Below are positions 46,137-55,027 of a stretch of 64,000 nucleotides of DNA, one piece after another (the first letter of the stretch is position 1; every line of letters starts with the position of its first letter). Below the pieces are notes generated by a model. The model did no database searches. It was not told the origin of the DNA and saw only the letters and a program-made list of their open reading frames with translations. Source of the DNA: Fuerstiella sp. (lineage in GTDB: Bacteria; Planctomycetota; Planctomycetia; Planctomycetales; Planctomycetaceae); assembly GCA_029245955.1 (NCBI GenBank), contig JAQWOH010000034.1, positions 1 to 64,000 on the forward strand. The letters run 5' to 3'. Made by a program: the position numbers and the translations under genes.

Positions 46137-49100
46137 TCAATCCCTTCGACTCTCAATACGCTCGATCAGTTCACGGTACAGACTCATGCATTCGTCCAGC
46201 TGTGCGGCAAGTTTTCGTGTGTCTGATCGTTGATCCTGTGTGGCACTGTGGATGGGCTGCATCCACGCATTCATCAGCTTGAACTGCTGTTTCAGAACGC
46301 CAACGACCGTCGGTGGGATCTTATTGACGACCGTAATTTTGTGGGGCTCAGATGAAGCGAGGTCAGAAGCCTTATTCGAAGTTTTCCTTTCATCAATATC
46401 TGCTGGCGGAGCTGAAAAAGACTCACGACCCCATTGAACTGCGGCAGACAATGACGCATTGATCTCGGCCAGACCGGATTTCAGGCCGGATACTTCCTGT
46501 GATATGAGATCCGCGAGAAATTCGTTATCAGCCGCATCCGGCTCTTCACCCGAACCCGTCTGTGCTTCGTCCTGTTGATCTGTCAGTTGAGTCACGCCGG
46601 CGGTCATGGCTTTACGAATGGCATCAAGTCCGTCGCTGAGGTTGCCGAGTGTGGCAATCACCTGCCCGGTCTTGTCGTCGCTGCTGAAACCTTTGAGTTT
46701 AACGTTCTGCTGATACGTCCGTTTGATGTCTTCCCAGCGTTCCGCTTCGGCGTCTGACAGCAGACCCGTCAGTTCCCTGAACTTCAACAGGTTCGCTTCG
46801 GTGCCCGAAGTCAGTGTTTGGGCATCGTTTTCATAATTCGAGACAATCAGCGATGTCAGTTCGTCGTCGTTCATGATCGAAACGACCTTTTCGGCGATGC
46901 GATTCATGTTGCGGTACGAGCCCTGCAGTTTGAATGATGGTTCGGTGCGGTAGTCATCACTCTGCGCGGCCGACCGAATGTATTCCTTGTTGACCGTCAG
47001 AATCACGTCGCGCACACGCATCAGCTTCTGCATCGTGCTGACCAGATCGTTAATCTCTTCCAGCGAGTAGTTACCTTCCAGTTCAATTCCGTCGCGAGGT
47101 TCATCATTCGCCATCCGAATGATCGCATACACGTCCTGCTGGCTGCGGCTGGCAAGTTTCGCGAGCACCGGATTCGACGTCAGCGCATTTTCCAGATAGC
47201 TCATTTCAAATGCGTCGCTGGATTCGCCGATGATTTCGCCAAGGTTATAGATATCCGCTCGATTGGAAAGCATATCCGGAATCTGAAACTTTTCGCCACT
47301 TTCCGTATAAGGGTTGCCGGCCATCACCACAGCCACCTTGCGGCCTCGCAGGTCGTAGGTTCGAGTCTTTCCTTTGTACACGCCTTCGATTTTGCGCTGA
47401 GCATCACACAGCGATATGAATTTTTGCAGGAATTCCGGATTGGTGTGCTGAATGTCGTCCAGGTAGATCATTACGTTGTCGCCCATTTCCAGGGCAAGAT
47501 TCAGTTTCTGAACTTCTTCGCGTGCCCCTGCGTTGGTCGTTTCGGACGGGTCCAGTGACGTCACATGATGCCCCAGCGCCGGACCATTGATCTTCATGAA
47601 GATCAGGCCCAGTCGATTGGCGATGTATTCCATCAGCGTGGTCTTGCCGTACCCGGGAGGCGAAACCAGCAGCAGCATTCCCATCAGGTCTGTACGTTTG
47701 CTTTCGCCCGTCACTCCGATTTGCTTGGCCAGGTTGTCGCCGATCAGCGGCAGATAAATTTCATTCAGCAGTTTGTTACGGACAAACGATGTCAGAACTC
47801 GAGGACGAAACTCCTCCAGTCGCATGTCTTCGCGAGCCTGTTCAACGGCTGCATGCTTTAACGCGACGAATTCGTTAAAGCGCGGAACTGCCGTTGCATC
47901 GAAGTCCGTCAGTCGCTGCGTAAAACGGTTGTAGTTCAAGTGGTAGCTGCCGCCGTCGATCACGCTGTGAGTACCGACGATGCCAGTCAGTTCAGCATCG
48001 ACGGTTGCCTCGATAACAGGCTTCTTGCCTGTCCAGGCCGGCATCAGCATGACGGCGACTTCGTCCGCATAGTCGTCGTGAACGGGATCATTTCTGGTTG
48101 CCAGATAGGCTTGAACCCAGTTTTTCAGCAGTACAAAACAGTTCGTCCTGTCTCTGCCCACTGCTTTAACAGATTCATGAAAGGCTTCAGTGAAATCGTT
48201 GGATTTCAGATGCTGATGAAAATCCTTCGCCAGTTTGTCCGCCACGCTGCTGACAGCAAACGTGGCGTTCCCGGAGAGTTCGCAGAACAGATATTCGGCG
48301 GCGGCGGCACACACAGAGGTGAGTGTATTGTTTTCGGGGCTATCACCGTTGCAATCCGGCAAACGACCTTTCGAAAAAGCCCCTCTGACGTTTTTTTCTG
48401 TCAGTAGTCCCTGCAGTTCGGCAATGTATTCTGATCGGCCAGCAATGTCATTGAAAACAGACGCTATGGTACCAGCTCCCGCCATACGCGCCGCGACTGT
48501 CGTTTTTGTCTTCTTGTCGGCCTGGACCTTCCAGTACAAGATCGCCAGTGCTCGACTACGAGTATCAAAACGCAACAGGCCGATTGTCTGTTGCATGGTG
48601 CACAGCGCGCGAAGAATGTTGGCTGCGTCCACATCGTGCACGCCCTTGGTATACGCTTCACCGTAGCGAGGCCCCATGAATCGCTGCACGAATGCCAGAA
48701 GTTCCGCGTCAGAAAACTCCAGCAGGCGGGCAATGGACGGGGTCGCGGCAGCTTCGTTGTCCGTTGCCACTGGCTCCGCCAGTGCTCTCTGCGGGGAATC
48801 ACCGGCAGGGCCGTCACCACTCAAAACGATCTGCAGGATTTTCCATGCCAGATACTCCCCGCGGTAAACGCTGCGGTTTTCGGAAACGACTTCCTGATCC
48901 CACACGGCGCGGGTTGTCAGCAGGCGTTCATCGTGGATTGCTTCGAAGAAGTTGGTTCCGATCAGATGCAGACTCAGCTCGTCGTTGTGCATCACGGTGG
49001 TCAAATCCAGCGCCTGAGTGTTAACCGAGAACAAATGCGAGCCAAGGCGAATTGTGTTCTCACCGTCGACGAACAGCTCCTGCCGATCCTTCAGCTGCCG

Positions 49101-51677
49101 CACGGTATCTTCGCGGATCGTTTTCAGCTGACTTTGGATATCGTCAACTTTGACGCTGTCGTCCAGTTCCTTCAGCCGTTCAACGATGTCGCGGACCTTT
49201 TCAATCATCAGGTCCGACGCAAAATAGCCGTTGATGTCGTTAACGGAATCGAAACTCTGTACGCGTGCCTGAACGCCCTTCAGTACACGTTCTGCAGCGT
49301 TCATCAGGGAAGTCGCACGCTTGTTACGGGCTTCGACCAGCGCCAGCTTGCGATTCTCGAAAGCGTTGTAGACTTCGTCACGTTTTTCAGCCAGCTGCAG
49401 GATGAACTCATCGAATTCGGCGAATCGTCCATCCAGTTCTTCCAGCTGAATCATCATCTTTGTGAGAAACTGCTCACACTTTTCCGGTTCGTCGCAGATG
49501 TCGAGATAATTAACGACGGCCTGATTCAACAGCTTCATCTGCGAATTGAATTCAGCCACGCCTTCAACCGACGCCAGTTCACGCAGCTTCTTCTTCAGGA
49601 TGGCGCGAGCCTGATTGACGGTGGAGAAGATTTCGGAAATATTGTCGATGATTGTGGTGCGTTGAGTCGCGTCATCGATTTTCAGGTTACTGACGATTTC
49701 AATCAGCATTTCCAGCTCGCCCGCACTGCCGGCGATATCTTCTTCCAGCGCCCTGGCATCAGCGACTTTCGTCAGGTGCTCGATCCCCGCCTGCTCGTCA
49801 AGGACTTTCTGTTCGTAAGGTTCCAGTGACGTCGGTCGCAGCAGGAAATTAACGCAATTACGGGACAATCGTTCCGTGTGTTCGGCGACATCCTTTTCCA
49901 GTTCATCAATCAAATCTGTTTCAGCATATCTCAGGTCCTTCAGTGAGATGATGTTACCTCGCACTGTTCGCAGATCGCTGAGAGAGCTGACGAAGTCATT
50001 GATGTGCTCGAAACGGCGATGTCTGACCTGTGTCAGGATTTCCTTCGTGCGATTCTGTGCGGCGCTGGTTTCTGTGGCAGTATTCTTTTTGACTCGGACG
50101 ACTTTATCGAATTCGTCCACTGCGGCAGCCGCGGCGGCTTTCACTTCACTCAGCGTTTCCGCAAGATTAAAGGTGTCTGCACGATTCAGCCAGAAATGCG
50201 AATCGACGACCTCACCACTCTGCCGTACAAGGTCGCTGTAAAGATTGGCGTATGTGTCCTCCTTGTTGATTAAGTTCAGGACCTCATGGCATTCCGCCAT
50301 ACCGCGGACAATATCCTTGTTTCCGACCTTGTTCAGGAAAGAATCATTCGTCGTATGGGGGACGTGATCTTCGCCAACGTATGGTGTCTGCCACAACTGA
50401 ATGGCATGGTGCTTCTGAGGATCCCGCTGCGACTTGAAGCACAACAGTTCGCCTGCCTCAAAAAACGTCCAGCCATTGCAGACAAGTGGTGTGTCGACCT
50501 TCTGCTCGATCAGGTTGTAGTGCAGCAGCACGTAGGTTCCGGAATCACGATTGTAAAAGACATACAGATAGTCTTCGCCGTTTGGCGCTGTGACGGTACA
50601 TTCGAACAGCATATTGGCCAGTTTGTGTTCGAACGTTTTGTATTCGCCGTCCTGCAGGTAATAGCCGTTGGGGAAGATCAGGCCGTGATTGTCCGGCAGC
50701 ATCACGCACGCATCGCGAATAGAATCCAGCCGCATCGCCTGCTGTAATTTTTCGTTGTACAGAATGTAGCGGAATTCCTTTTCCTGGTACGGCCGCATCT
50801 TCAGCAGGATGATGTTGCCGATGATCGCATAGTAGATTTCCGCATCATCCAGCGTCTGGTCGGCGTCCTGGACGGGTTCGGCGTAGATGCCTTCTCCGGA
50901 ATCGGTGTTGTTTTCGATCTTGATGGTCAGGTCACCGCCTACGGTTTCCACAAAAACCCGATTCTTGACCGAAATATGAGGATGACTGCCGTAGTGATGG
51001 TCATCGCGAGTCGTTCTGACCCACTCGAAGTCATGCTGTGGCGGAAAACGGAATTCGTGATCACTGCGGTTGTCAACATACCGCAGAGTGGTGTGGTTTC
51101 CCGATCCATCGGCTTCGATCAGCCACTTGAAGACCTTGATCTCACCGACTGTTTTACCGACTCGAAATACCATGAACAGGTGTGGACCACGCCGTGCGAA
51201 CTTCGCAAACACGGCATTCTTGTAGTACCGGAACAAATCCTTGAAATCGCGTTCAAAGCCGGGAGATCCGGGGTCCCCGCCGGGCGATGGTGTGGTGTCT
51301 GCGGAAATCGCGGAAAACGGTTCCGCCGCCGAAAGCGGTGATTGTGCGTCGTTGTAACTGTAAACGGCAAAGACATCACTGATCTCGGTTTCCGATTTCA
51401 GTCCAAGATGCACGTTGTAACCGAGCAGGACCCGGTTGCCGACGGCCACCATATCACGAGCGATGCAGTTGTGTGCCGTGGAAATTCGTTCCGTGCCATG
51501 CAACACCGTGTCGATAGAGCCGAACACCTGCTTGCGAGCATCATTGAGCTGATCCAGTCGCGAGCGCAGTTCCAGACCACTCGACAACAGACGACTACGA
51601 ATGATTTCGTATGTGCTGTTCTCCAGTCCGACCGATGGTGTGACCTGTTTGGGCTGGTTGTCGGTAGTTTCAGGCAT
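46137..51677 (-). CDS. Giant AAA+ ATPase (DUF3686 / 'DNA repair ATPase' type), flotillin-linked
   Basis: A 1846-residue cytoplasmic protein without membrane helices. Residues about 20-470 form a beta-rich domain with repeated strand motifs (GNRVLLGYNVHLGLKSETEI, FVETVGGDLTIKIEN, EFRYILYNEK), as in the DUF3686 region of proteins named 'DNA repair ATPase'. Residues about 500-900 are long charged helices, probably coiled coil. A single AAA+ module lies at about 1320-1560: Walker A SPPGYGKTTL (about 1340), Walker B MIYLDDIQH (about 1406), and sensor-1 Asn in VVMAGNPY (about 1452). The C-terminus is helical. It is third in a unit with YqiJ-like and flotillin genes, 191 bases after the flotillin stop. 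Actual DNA repair activity is not shown. A membrane-stress chaperone or remodelling role is the inference from context. Confidence 0.82.
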   Translation of the reverse strand: MPETTDNQPKQVTPSVGLENSTYEIIRSRLLSSGLELRSRLDQLNDARKQVFGSIDTVLHGTERISTAHNCIARDMVAVGNRVLLGYNVHLGLKSETEISDVFAVYSYNDAQSPLSAAEPFSAISADTTPSPGGDPGSPGFERDFKDLFRYYKNAVFAKFARRGPHLFMVFRVGKTVGEIKVFKWLIEADGSGNHTTLRYVDNRSDHEFRFPPQHDFEWVRTTRDDHHYGSHPHISVKNRVFVETVGGDLTIKIENNTDSGEGIYAEPVQDADQTLDDAEIYYAIIGNIILLKMRPYQEKEFRYILYNEKLQQAMRLDSIRDACVMLPDNHGLIFPNGYYLQDGEYKTFEHKLANMLFECTVTAPNGEDYLYVFYNRDSGTYVLLHYNLIEQKVDTPLVCNGWTFFEAGELLCFKSQRDPQKHHAIQLWQTPYVGEDHVPHTTNDSFLNKVGNKDIVRGMAECHEVLNLINKEDTYANLYSDLVRQSGEVVDSHFWLNRADTFNLAETLSEVKAAAAAAVDEFDKVVRVKKNTATETSAAQNRTKEILTQVRHRRFEHINDFVSSLSDLRTVRGNIISLKDLRYAETDLIDELEKDVAEHTERLSRNCVNFLLRPTSLEPYEQKVLDEQAGIEHLTKVADARALEEDIAGSAGELEMLIEIVSNLKIDDATQRTTIIDNISEIFSTVNQARAILKKKLRELASVEGVAEFNSQMKLLNQAVVNYLDICDEPEKCEQFLTKMMIQLEELDGRFAEFDEFILQLAEKRDEVYNAFENRKLALVEARNKRATSLMNAAERVLKGVQARVQSFDSVNDINGYFASDLMIEKVRDIVERLKELDDSVKVDDIQSQLKTIREDTVRQLKDRQELFVDGENTIRLGSHLFSVNTQALDLTTVMHNDELSLHLIGTNFFEAIHDERLLTTRAVWDQEVVSENRSVYRGEYLAWKILQIVLSGDGPAGDSPQRALAEPVATDNEAAATPSIARLLEFSDAELLAFVQRFMGPRYGEAYTKGVHDVDAANILRALCTMQQTIGLLRFDTRSRALAILYWKVQADKKTKTTVAARMAGAGTIASVFNDIAGRSEYIAELQGLLTEKNVRGAFSKGRLPDCNGDSPENNTLTSVCAAAAEYLFCELSGNATFAVSSVADKLAKDFHQHLKSNDFTEAFHESVKAVGRDRTNCFVLLKNWVQAYLATRNDPVHDDYADEVAVMLMPAWTGKKPVIEATVDAELTGIVGTHSVIDGGSYHLNYNRFTQRLTDFDATAVPRFNEFVALKHAAVEQAREDMRLEEFRPRVLTSFVRNKLLNEIYLPLIGDNLAKQIGVTGESKRTDLMGMLLLVSPPGYGKTTLMEYIANRLGLIFMKINGPALGHHVTSLDPSETTNAGAREEVQKLNLALEMGDNVMIYLDDIQHTNPEFLQKFISLCDAQRKIEGVYKGKTRTYDLRGRKVAVVMAGNPYTESGEKFQIPDMLSNRADIYNLGEIIGESSDAFEMSYLENALTSNPVLAKLASRSQQDVYAIIRMANDEPRDGIELEGNYSLEEINDLVSTMQKLMRVRDVILTVNKEYIRSAAQSDDYRTEPSFKLQGSYRNMNRIAEKVVSIMNDDELTSLIVSNYENDAQTLTSGTEANLLKFRELTGLLSDAEAERWEDIKRTYQQNVKLKGFSSDDKTGQVIATLGNLSDGLDAIRKAMTAGVTQLTDQQDEAQTGSGEEPDAADNEFLADLISQEVSGLKSGLAEINASLSAAVQWGRESFSAPPADIDERKTSNKASDLASSEPHKITVVNKIPPTVVGVLKQQFKLMNAWMQPIHSATQDQRSDTRKLAAQLDECMSLYRELIERIESRRD

Positions 51678-51868
51678 TGCGCTATGGAGCGGAAGCGGGT
51701 TGCGTTGGATTCGTCTCCCCGACTGAGGAGCGAATTAAAGTCAGAGGTCTTGCACCTGGCGAGGAGCCATGTGCAGATACCTTCCGGCACATGGCCGTCA
51801 TCCGGTGATGACGCGGCTTCACTTCTGCGGACAGAAGAGGGGGACCGGAAGCCGCTTCATCGTTGTCG

Positions 51869-53905
51869 TTACGCCTTCCTGCCGTCAGAAAGTCCTCCGG
51901 CAATCGAGGCTATCTTCTGTGTCGCCAGCGAGGACCCTGTGACCGCGTCCAGCATTCTGGTCAGCTCAGATCTGGATTCGTCCGTGTCCGCCATCGTCAG
52001 CATTTTCCCGATCAGTGCAGTCACCGAAAGGTCCTTCACGTCGTCAAAGCTCATGTTGAACTGGCTGGCGAACTGAGTCAGTTTGCTTTGGAAGTACTCG
52101 GGATCACCATTGAAGAATGTCTGCTTGACATCGGTGACCGTTTCGCTGTTGTGCACAAAGCGATCGACTGCCTTGCCGGCCTTCACTGAACTTACGATTT
52201 GATCAAAGAATGTACTTTCGCCGCCAACGATATCGATACGAGCTGTCTTAAGGGCTTCGCCGACGATGCCCGCCTGGGCCTCTGCGATATACTGCTGAGT
52301 CTGAATTGCAGCAATTTCGATTTCTTTCTCCTTGTTCAACTGAAGTTTGAACTCTTCGTGTTCGCGGCCAACGCTGTCGAACAGCTTCATGGCTTCGGCC
52401 TTCTCCTGAATGCCGGTCGCTTCGGCACTGAATTTCAGCTGCAATACCTGAGCTTCCGCTGTTCCCGTCTTTTCCGCTGCGTCGGCTTTGGCGTGCATGA
52501 CTTCGGCTTCGGCCAGGCCGATCGCGGCGTGATCGGCAGACTTTGCTTCAGCCAGCATTTTCGTGGCTTCTGTTTCCTTCTCTGCAGACGCCCGTTTTCC
52601 TTCGGCCTCCACGACGACTTCGTCGGCGTGCAGTTCGGCGGCCGTCTTTGAAGCTTCTGCTGCCTTGACCTGCATCACCAGTGCTTCTTCGGCAGATTTT
52701 TCCGCGAGAGTAACGGCAACCTGCTTCTGTCGATCTGCTTCCATAAAGGCTTCGGTGTTCTTGATCTTTTCCTGTTCTTCCACAACTTCGCGTTCGACGG
52801 TAACGCGTTCGCGAATTACTTCCTGAATATTCTTTTTCTCGACTTCAATCACCTTTTCTTTTTCGATTTCAGCCAGCCCGACAACCCTCATTCTTTCTGT
52901 TATTTCCAGATCGCGGTCACGAGACACTCGTTCCTGCTCGACCGCGTCGGTCTTCTCCTTGTTTCGCAGAGCAACCAATACCTGTCGCTGCTTGTTTTCT
53001 TCCTGAACCTGAAGTTCTTCTTCTGTGCGAATTCGGGCTGCTTCTGCCTTCAATCGTTCTTCTTCCTGAATTCGAGCTGCTTCCGCGTGTTCGCGAGAGG
53101 TAATGGCTGCGATTTCACGCTGCTGTTTTTCGGCTGCTTCAACTCGTTGTTTTTCCAGTTCCAGAATGGCCTCCTGAGCTTCCACGTCCTGCTTCTTCAG
53201 CGTCTTTTCCTTTTCGCGAGTAAAGAAGTTCTCTTTGACTTTTTCAGCGGCCGTCAGTTCTGTGATCTTCTTGATACCCTCTGCATCCAGAATATTAGTC
53301 GGACTCAGCCGATCGAGCGGAGTCTGTTCCAGGTAGTCAATGGCGCAATCGTCCAGGACGTAACCGTTCAGATCCGTGCCGATCACTTTCAGGATTTGTT
53401 CCTTAAACTGATCACGTTCGGTATACAGCTGAACGAACTGAAAATTCTTACCCACCGTCTTCAGTGCTTCAGAGAATTTTGCCTCGAAAAGCTCTTCCAG
53501 CTTCGCCTGTTCAGATGCCCGGCGCGGTCCAATGGTCTCGGCGACGGTCTTGATGTCATTTGTCTGATTGTTGACTCGAATGAAGAATGTGACTTTGATG
53601 TCGGCTCGCATATTGTCTTCACAGATCAGGCCGTCTTCGCCGTCTCGTGAGATCAGAATACGTTTGACAGACAGGTCCATCACGTGTGCTTCCTGAATGA
53701 GCGGGATGACAACCATTCCCCGCCCGGTAATCACCGTGAGGCCTTTCATCCCGGTACGAATAATGGCTTCTTCCGGTCCGGGTTTGCGGTAGAACTTTGA
53801 AAATGCCGCGGCAAATCCAATCGCACAAAGAACCATGAACAAGACGGGAATACCGATGGTCAGGAGGGTGTCGGTTGATAGTCCAAGAAAATTTTGAGCA
53901 AACAT
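51869..53905 (-). CDS. Flotillin-family (SPFH/band 7) membrane protein, YqiK-like
   Basis: A 678-residue flotillin. One N-terminal membrane helix (LLTIGIPVLFMVLCAIGFAA) is followed by an SPFH/band-7 domain at about residues 40-210 (GPEEAIIRTGMKGLTVITGR, RADIKVTFFIRVNN). A long EA-rich coiled coil at about 230-540 oligomerises the protein. The C-terminal 120 residues are less repetitive. Flotillins build ordered membrane microdomains. The length and the YqiJ-like neighbour match the E. coli YqiJ-YqiK and Bacillus YuaF-FloT arrangement. The ribosome binding site is strong (GGAGAG, spacing 8). The heptanucleotide repeat array lies 69 bases upstream of this start. Confidence 0.92.
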   Translation of the reverse strand: MFAQNFLGLSTDTLLTIGIPVLFMVLCAIGFAAAFSKFYRKPGPEEAIIRTGMKGLTVITGRGMVVIPLIQEAHVMDLSVKRILISRDGEDGLICEDNMRADIKVTFFIRVNNQTNDIKTVAETIGPRRASEQAKLEELFEAKFSEALKTVGKNFQFVQLYTERDQFKEQILKVIGTDLNGYVLDDCAIDYLEQTPLDRLSPTNILDAEGIKKITELTAAEKVKENFFTREKEKTLKKQDVEAQEAILELEKQRVEAAEKQQREIAAITSREHAEAARIQEEERLKAEAARIRTEEELQVQEENKQRQVLVALRNKEKTDAVEQERVSRDRDLEITERMRVVGLAEIEKEKVIEVEKKNIQEVIRERVTVEREVVEEQEKIKNTEAFMEADRQKQVAVTLAEKSAEEALVMQVKAAEASKTAAELHADEVVVEAEGKRASAEKETEATKMLAEAKSADHAAIGLAEAEVMHAKADAAEKTGTAEAQVLQLKFSAEATGIQEKAEAMKLFDSVGREHEEFKLQLNKEKEIEIAAIQTQQYIAEAQAGIVGEALKTARIDIVGGESTFFDQIVSSVKAGKAVDRFVHNSETVTDVKQTFFNGDPEYFQSKLTQFASQFNMSFDDVKDLSVTALIGKMLTMADTDESRSELTRMLDAVTGSSLATQKIASIAGGLSDGRKA

Positions 53906-53973
53906 TATGAAGCTCTCCGGTTATTGATTTGAATTCTGTCTTGTGCCGTTGAACCGCGTGGGCAACGCCCGGC

Positions 53974-54036
53974 GTTCTTCGTTCTTCGTTCTTCGTTCTT
54001 CGTTCTTCGTTCTTCGTTCTTCGTTCTTCGTTCTTC
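53974..54036. repeat. Perfect heptanucleotide tandem repeat, nine copies
   Basis: Nine exact copies of GTTCTTC (GAAGAAC on the minus strand, which is the transcribed sense here) fill 63 bases. The array lies between the stop of the YqiJ-like gene and the start of the flotillin gene, in what is probably the untranslated leader of the flotillin. Arrays of this type change copy number by replication slippage. Confidence 0.95.
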
Positions 54037-54098
54037 GCGCGGCCCGCTGGCCACGCAGTTAAACTTCTTACGTTCGAACTGCCGACCGTGAAGTCTTT

Positions 54099-54722
54099 CT
54101 ACATCCGTTCCACAACATAGACGTTGCTTTCACTGCGAAAGTATGTAATCAGCACGGTGTCGCCCTTGCTGACATCTCCCCTGTCGTTTCTTACATTCAG
54201 TCGCAGTGGAGCGCCCTCAGTGGCAAACTCTGCTTCTCCGAAGGTCTCAGTCACTTCGCTGGTTGTGACCACACAGGTCCGGCCAACCAGATCTTCGGCC
54301 TTGTTTGGCTCAACAATATCAAAGCGACCTCGAAGTGGCTGAGTAATCACCTTCGTTAACATTGCCGCAACTCCAAAGTCTCGTATGATCGCCAGCGGAT
54401 CACTGGTCCACTCAAACGTCGGATGAGGCAACGGACTGTTCCACAGTCGCGACACCATCCAAGCCACTAAAGCAAAAATACTGCCCCATAACATCGTGGG
54501 CACACTTCCGATATTCAGCCACTTCAACGGCACAAAGCCGATCTGCAGAACCGAAATGTCGGCATCGACGTTTACGTCGAGATCCAGGTCCACATCGATA
54601 TCCAGAAATTCCAGGTCCACCGCGCCAAGAATCATCATCAGCCAGTAGACACAGATGCACAACAGCAGCACCGACGCTGGCAACGTGGGCCACGAAAAGC
54701 AGCTTTCTATGAAATGTTCCAC
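54099..54722 (-). CDS. YqiJ/NfeD-like membrane protein with OB-fold
   Basis: A 207-residue inner-membrane protein. There are two helices: LPASVLLLCICVYWLMMILG (about 15-35) and GSIFALVAWMVSRLW (about 80-95). The acidic loop between them is Asp-rich (LDIDVDLDLDVNVDADI). The C-terminal 70 residues form an OB-fold typical of NfeD/YqiJ proteins (EDLVGRTCVVTTSEVTETFG, then DVSKGDTVLITYF). Such proteins partner flotillins and help set up their membrane assemblies. It begins with GTG at 54722, preceded by AGGA with spacing 6. It is the first gene of the flotillin module. Confidence 0.85.
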   Translation of the reverse strand: MEHFIESCFSWPTLPASVLLLCICVYWLMMILGAVDLEFLDIDVDLDLDVNVDADISVLQIGFVPLKWLNIGSVPTMLWGSIFALVAWMVSRLWNSPLPHPTFEWTSDPLAIIRDFGVAAMLTKVITQPLRGRFDIVEPNKAEDLVGRTCVVTTSEVTETFGEAEFATEGAPLRLNVRNDRGDVSKGDTVLITYFRSESNVYVVERM

Positions 54723-55027
54723 CTGATTTCCTTTACGCCTGTACTTCGTGATTGTCCAAACTCGTCAGCTCGGAAACCTCAGTCATAACGTGTATTTGCT
54801 CCTGCGGATCACGAAATCTTTGCAAGGAGTCGCAATGAGCCTGGATTAGGTGTTGTTCCGAATGGAACGGCATGCTTCTATTTTGCATCGCTCCACCGTG
54901 TTTCGGAAGACGCTGGACTCAGGGCAACGACTGCCGGGGCCATTGTTTTTCACCGATTTCTTCGTAACCTATGCAAGTTCCTTGCCTTCGACCAATTGAC
55001 TTCCCACCGCTCCGGAGATTCTTCCCG
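54723..55027. other. Divergent promoter region, no gene
   Basis: About 300 bases between the minus-strand flotillin module and the plus-strand DUF1080 gene. Promoters for both must lie here. No operator palindrome or conserved RNA structure was recognised. Confidence 0.4.

Noticed and set aside
51678..51868. Possible small gene between the flotillin and ATPase genes
   Set aside because: Frames here are short extensions of shadows, with no ribosome binding site or motif.
53974..54036. CRISPR-like array
   Set aside because: Units are 7 bases and directly adjacent, with no spacers; a simple tandem repeat.
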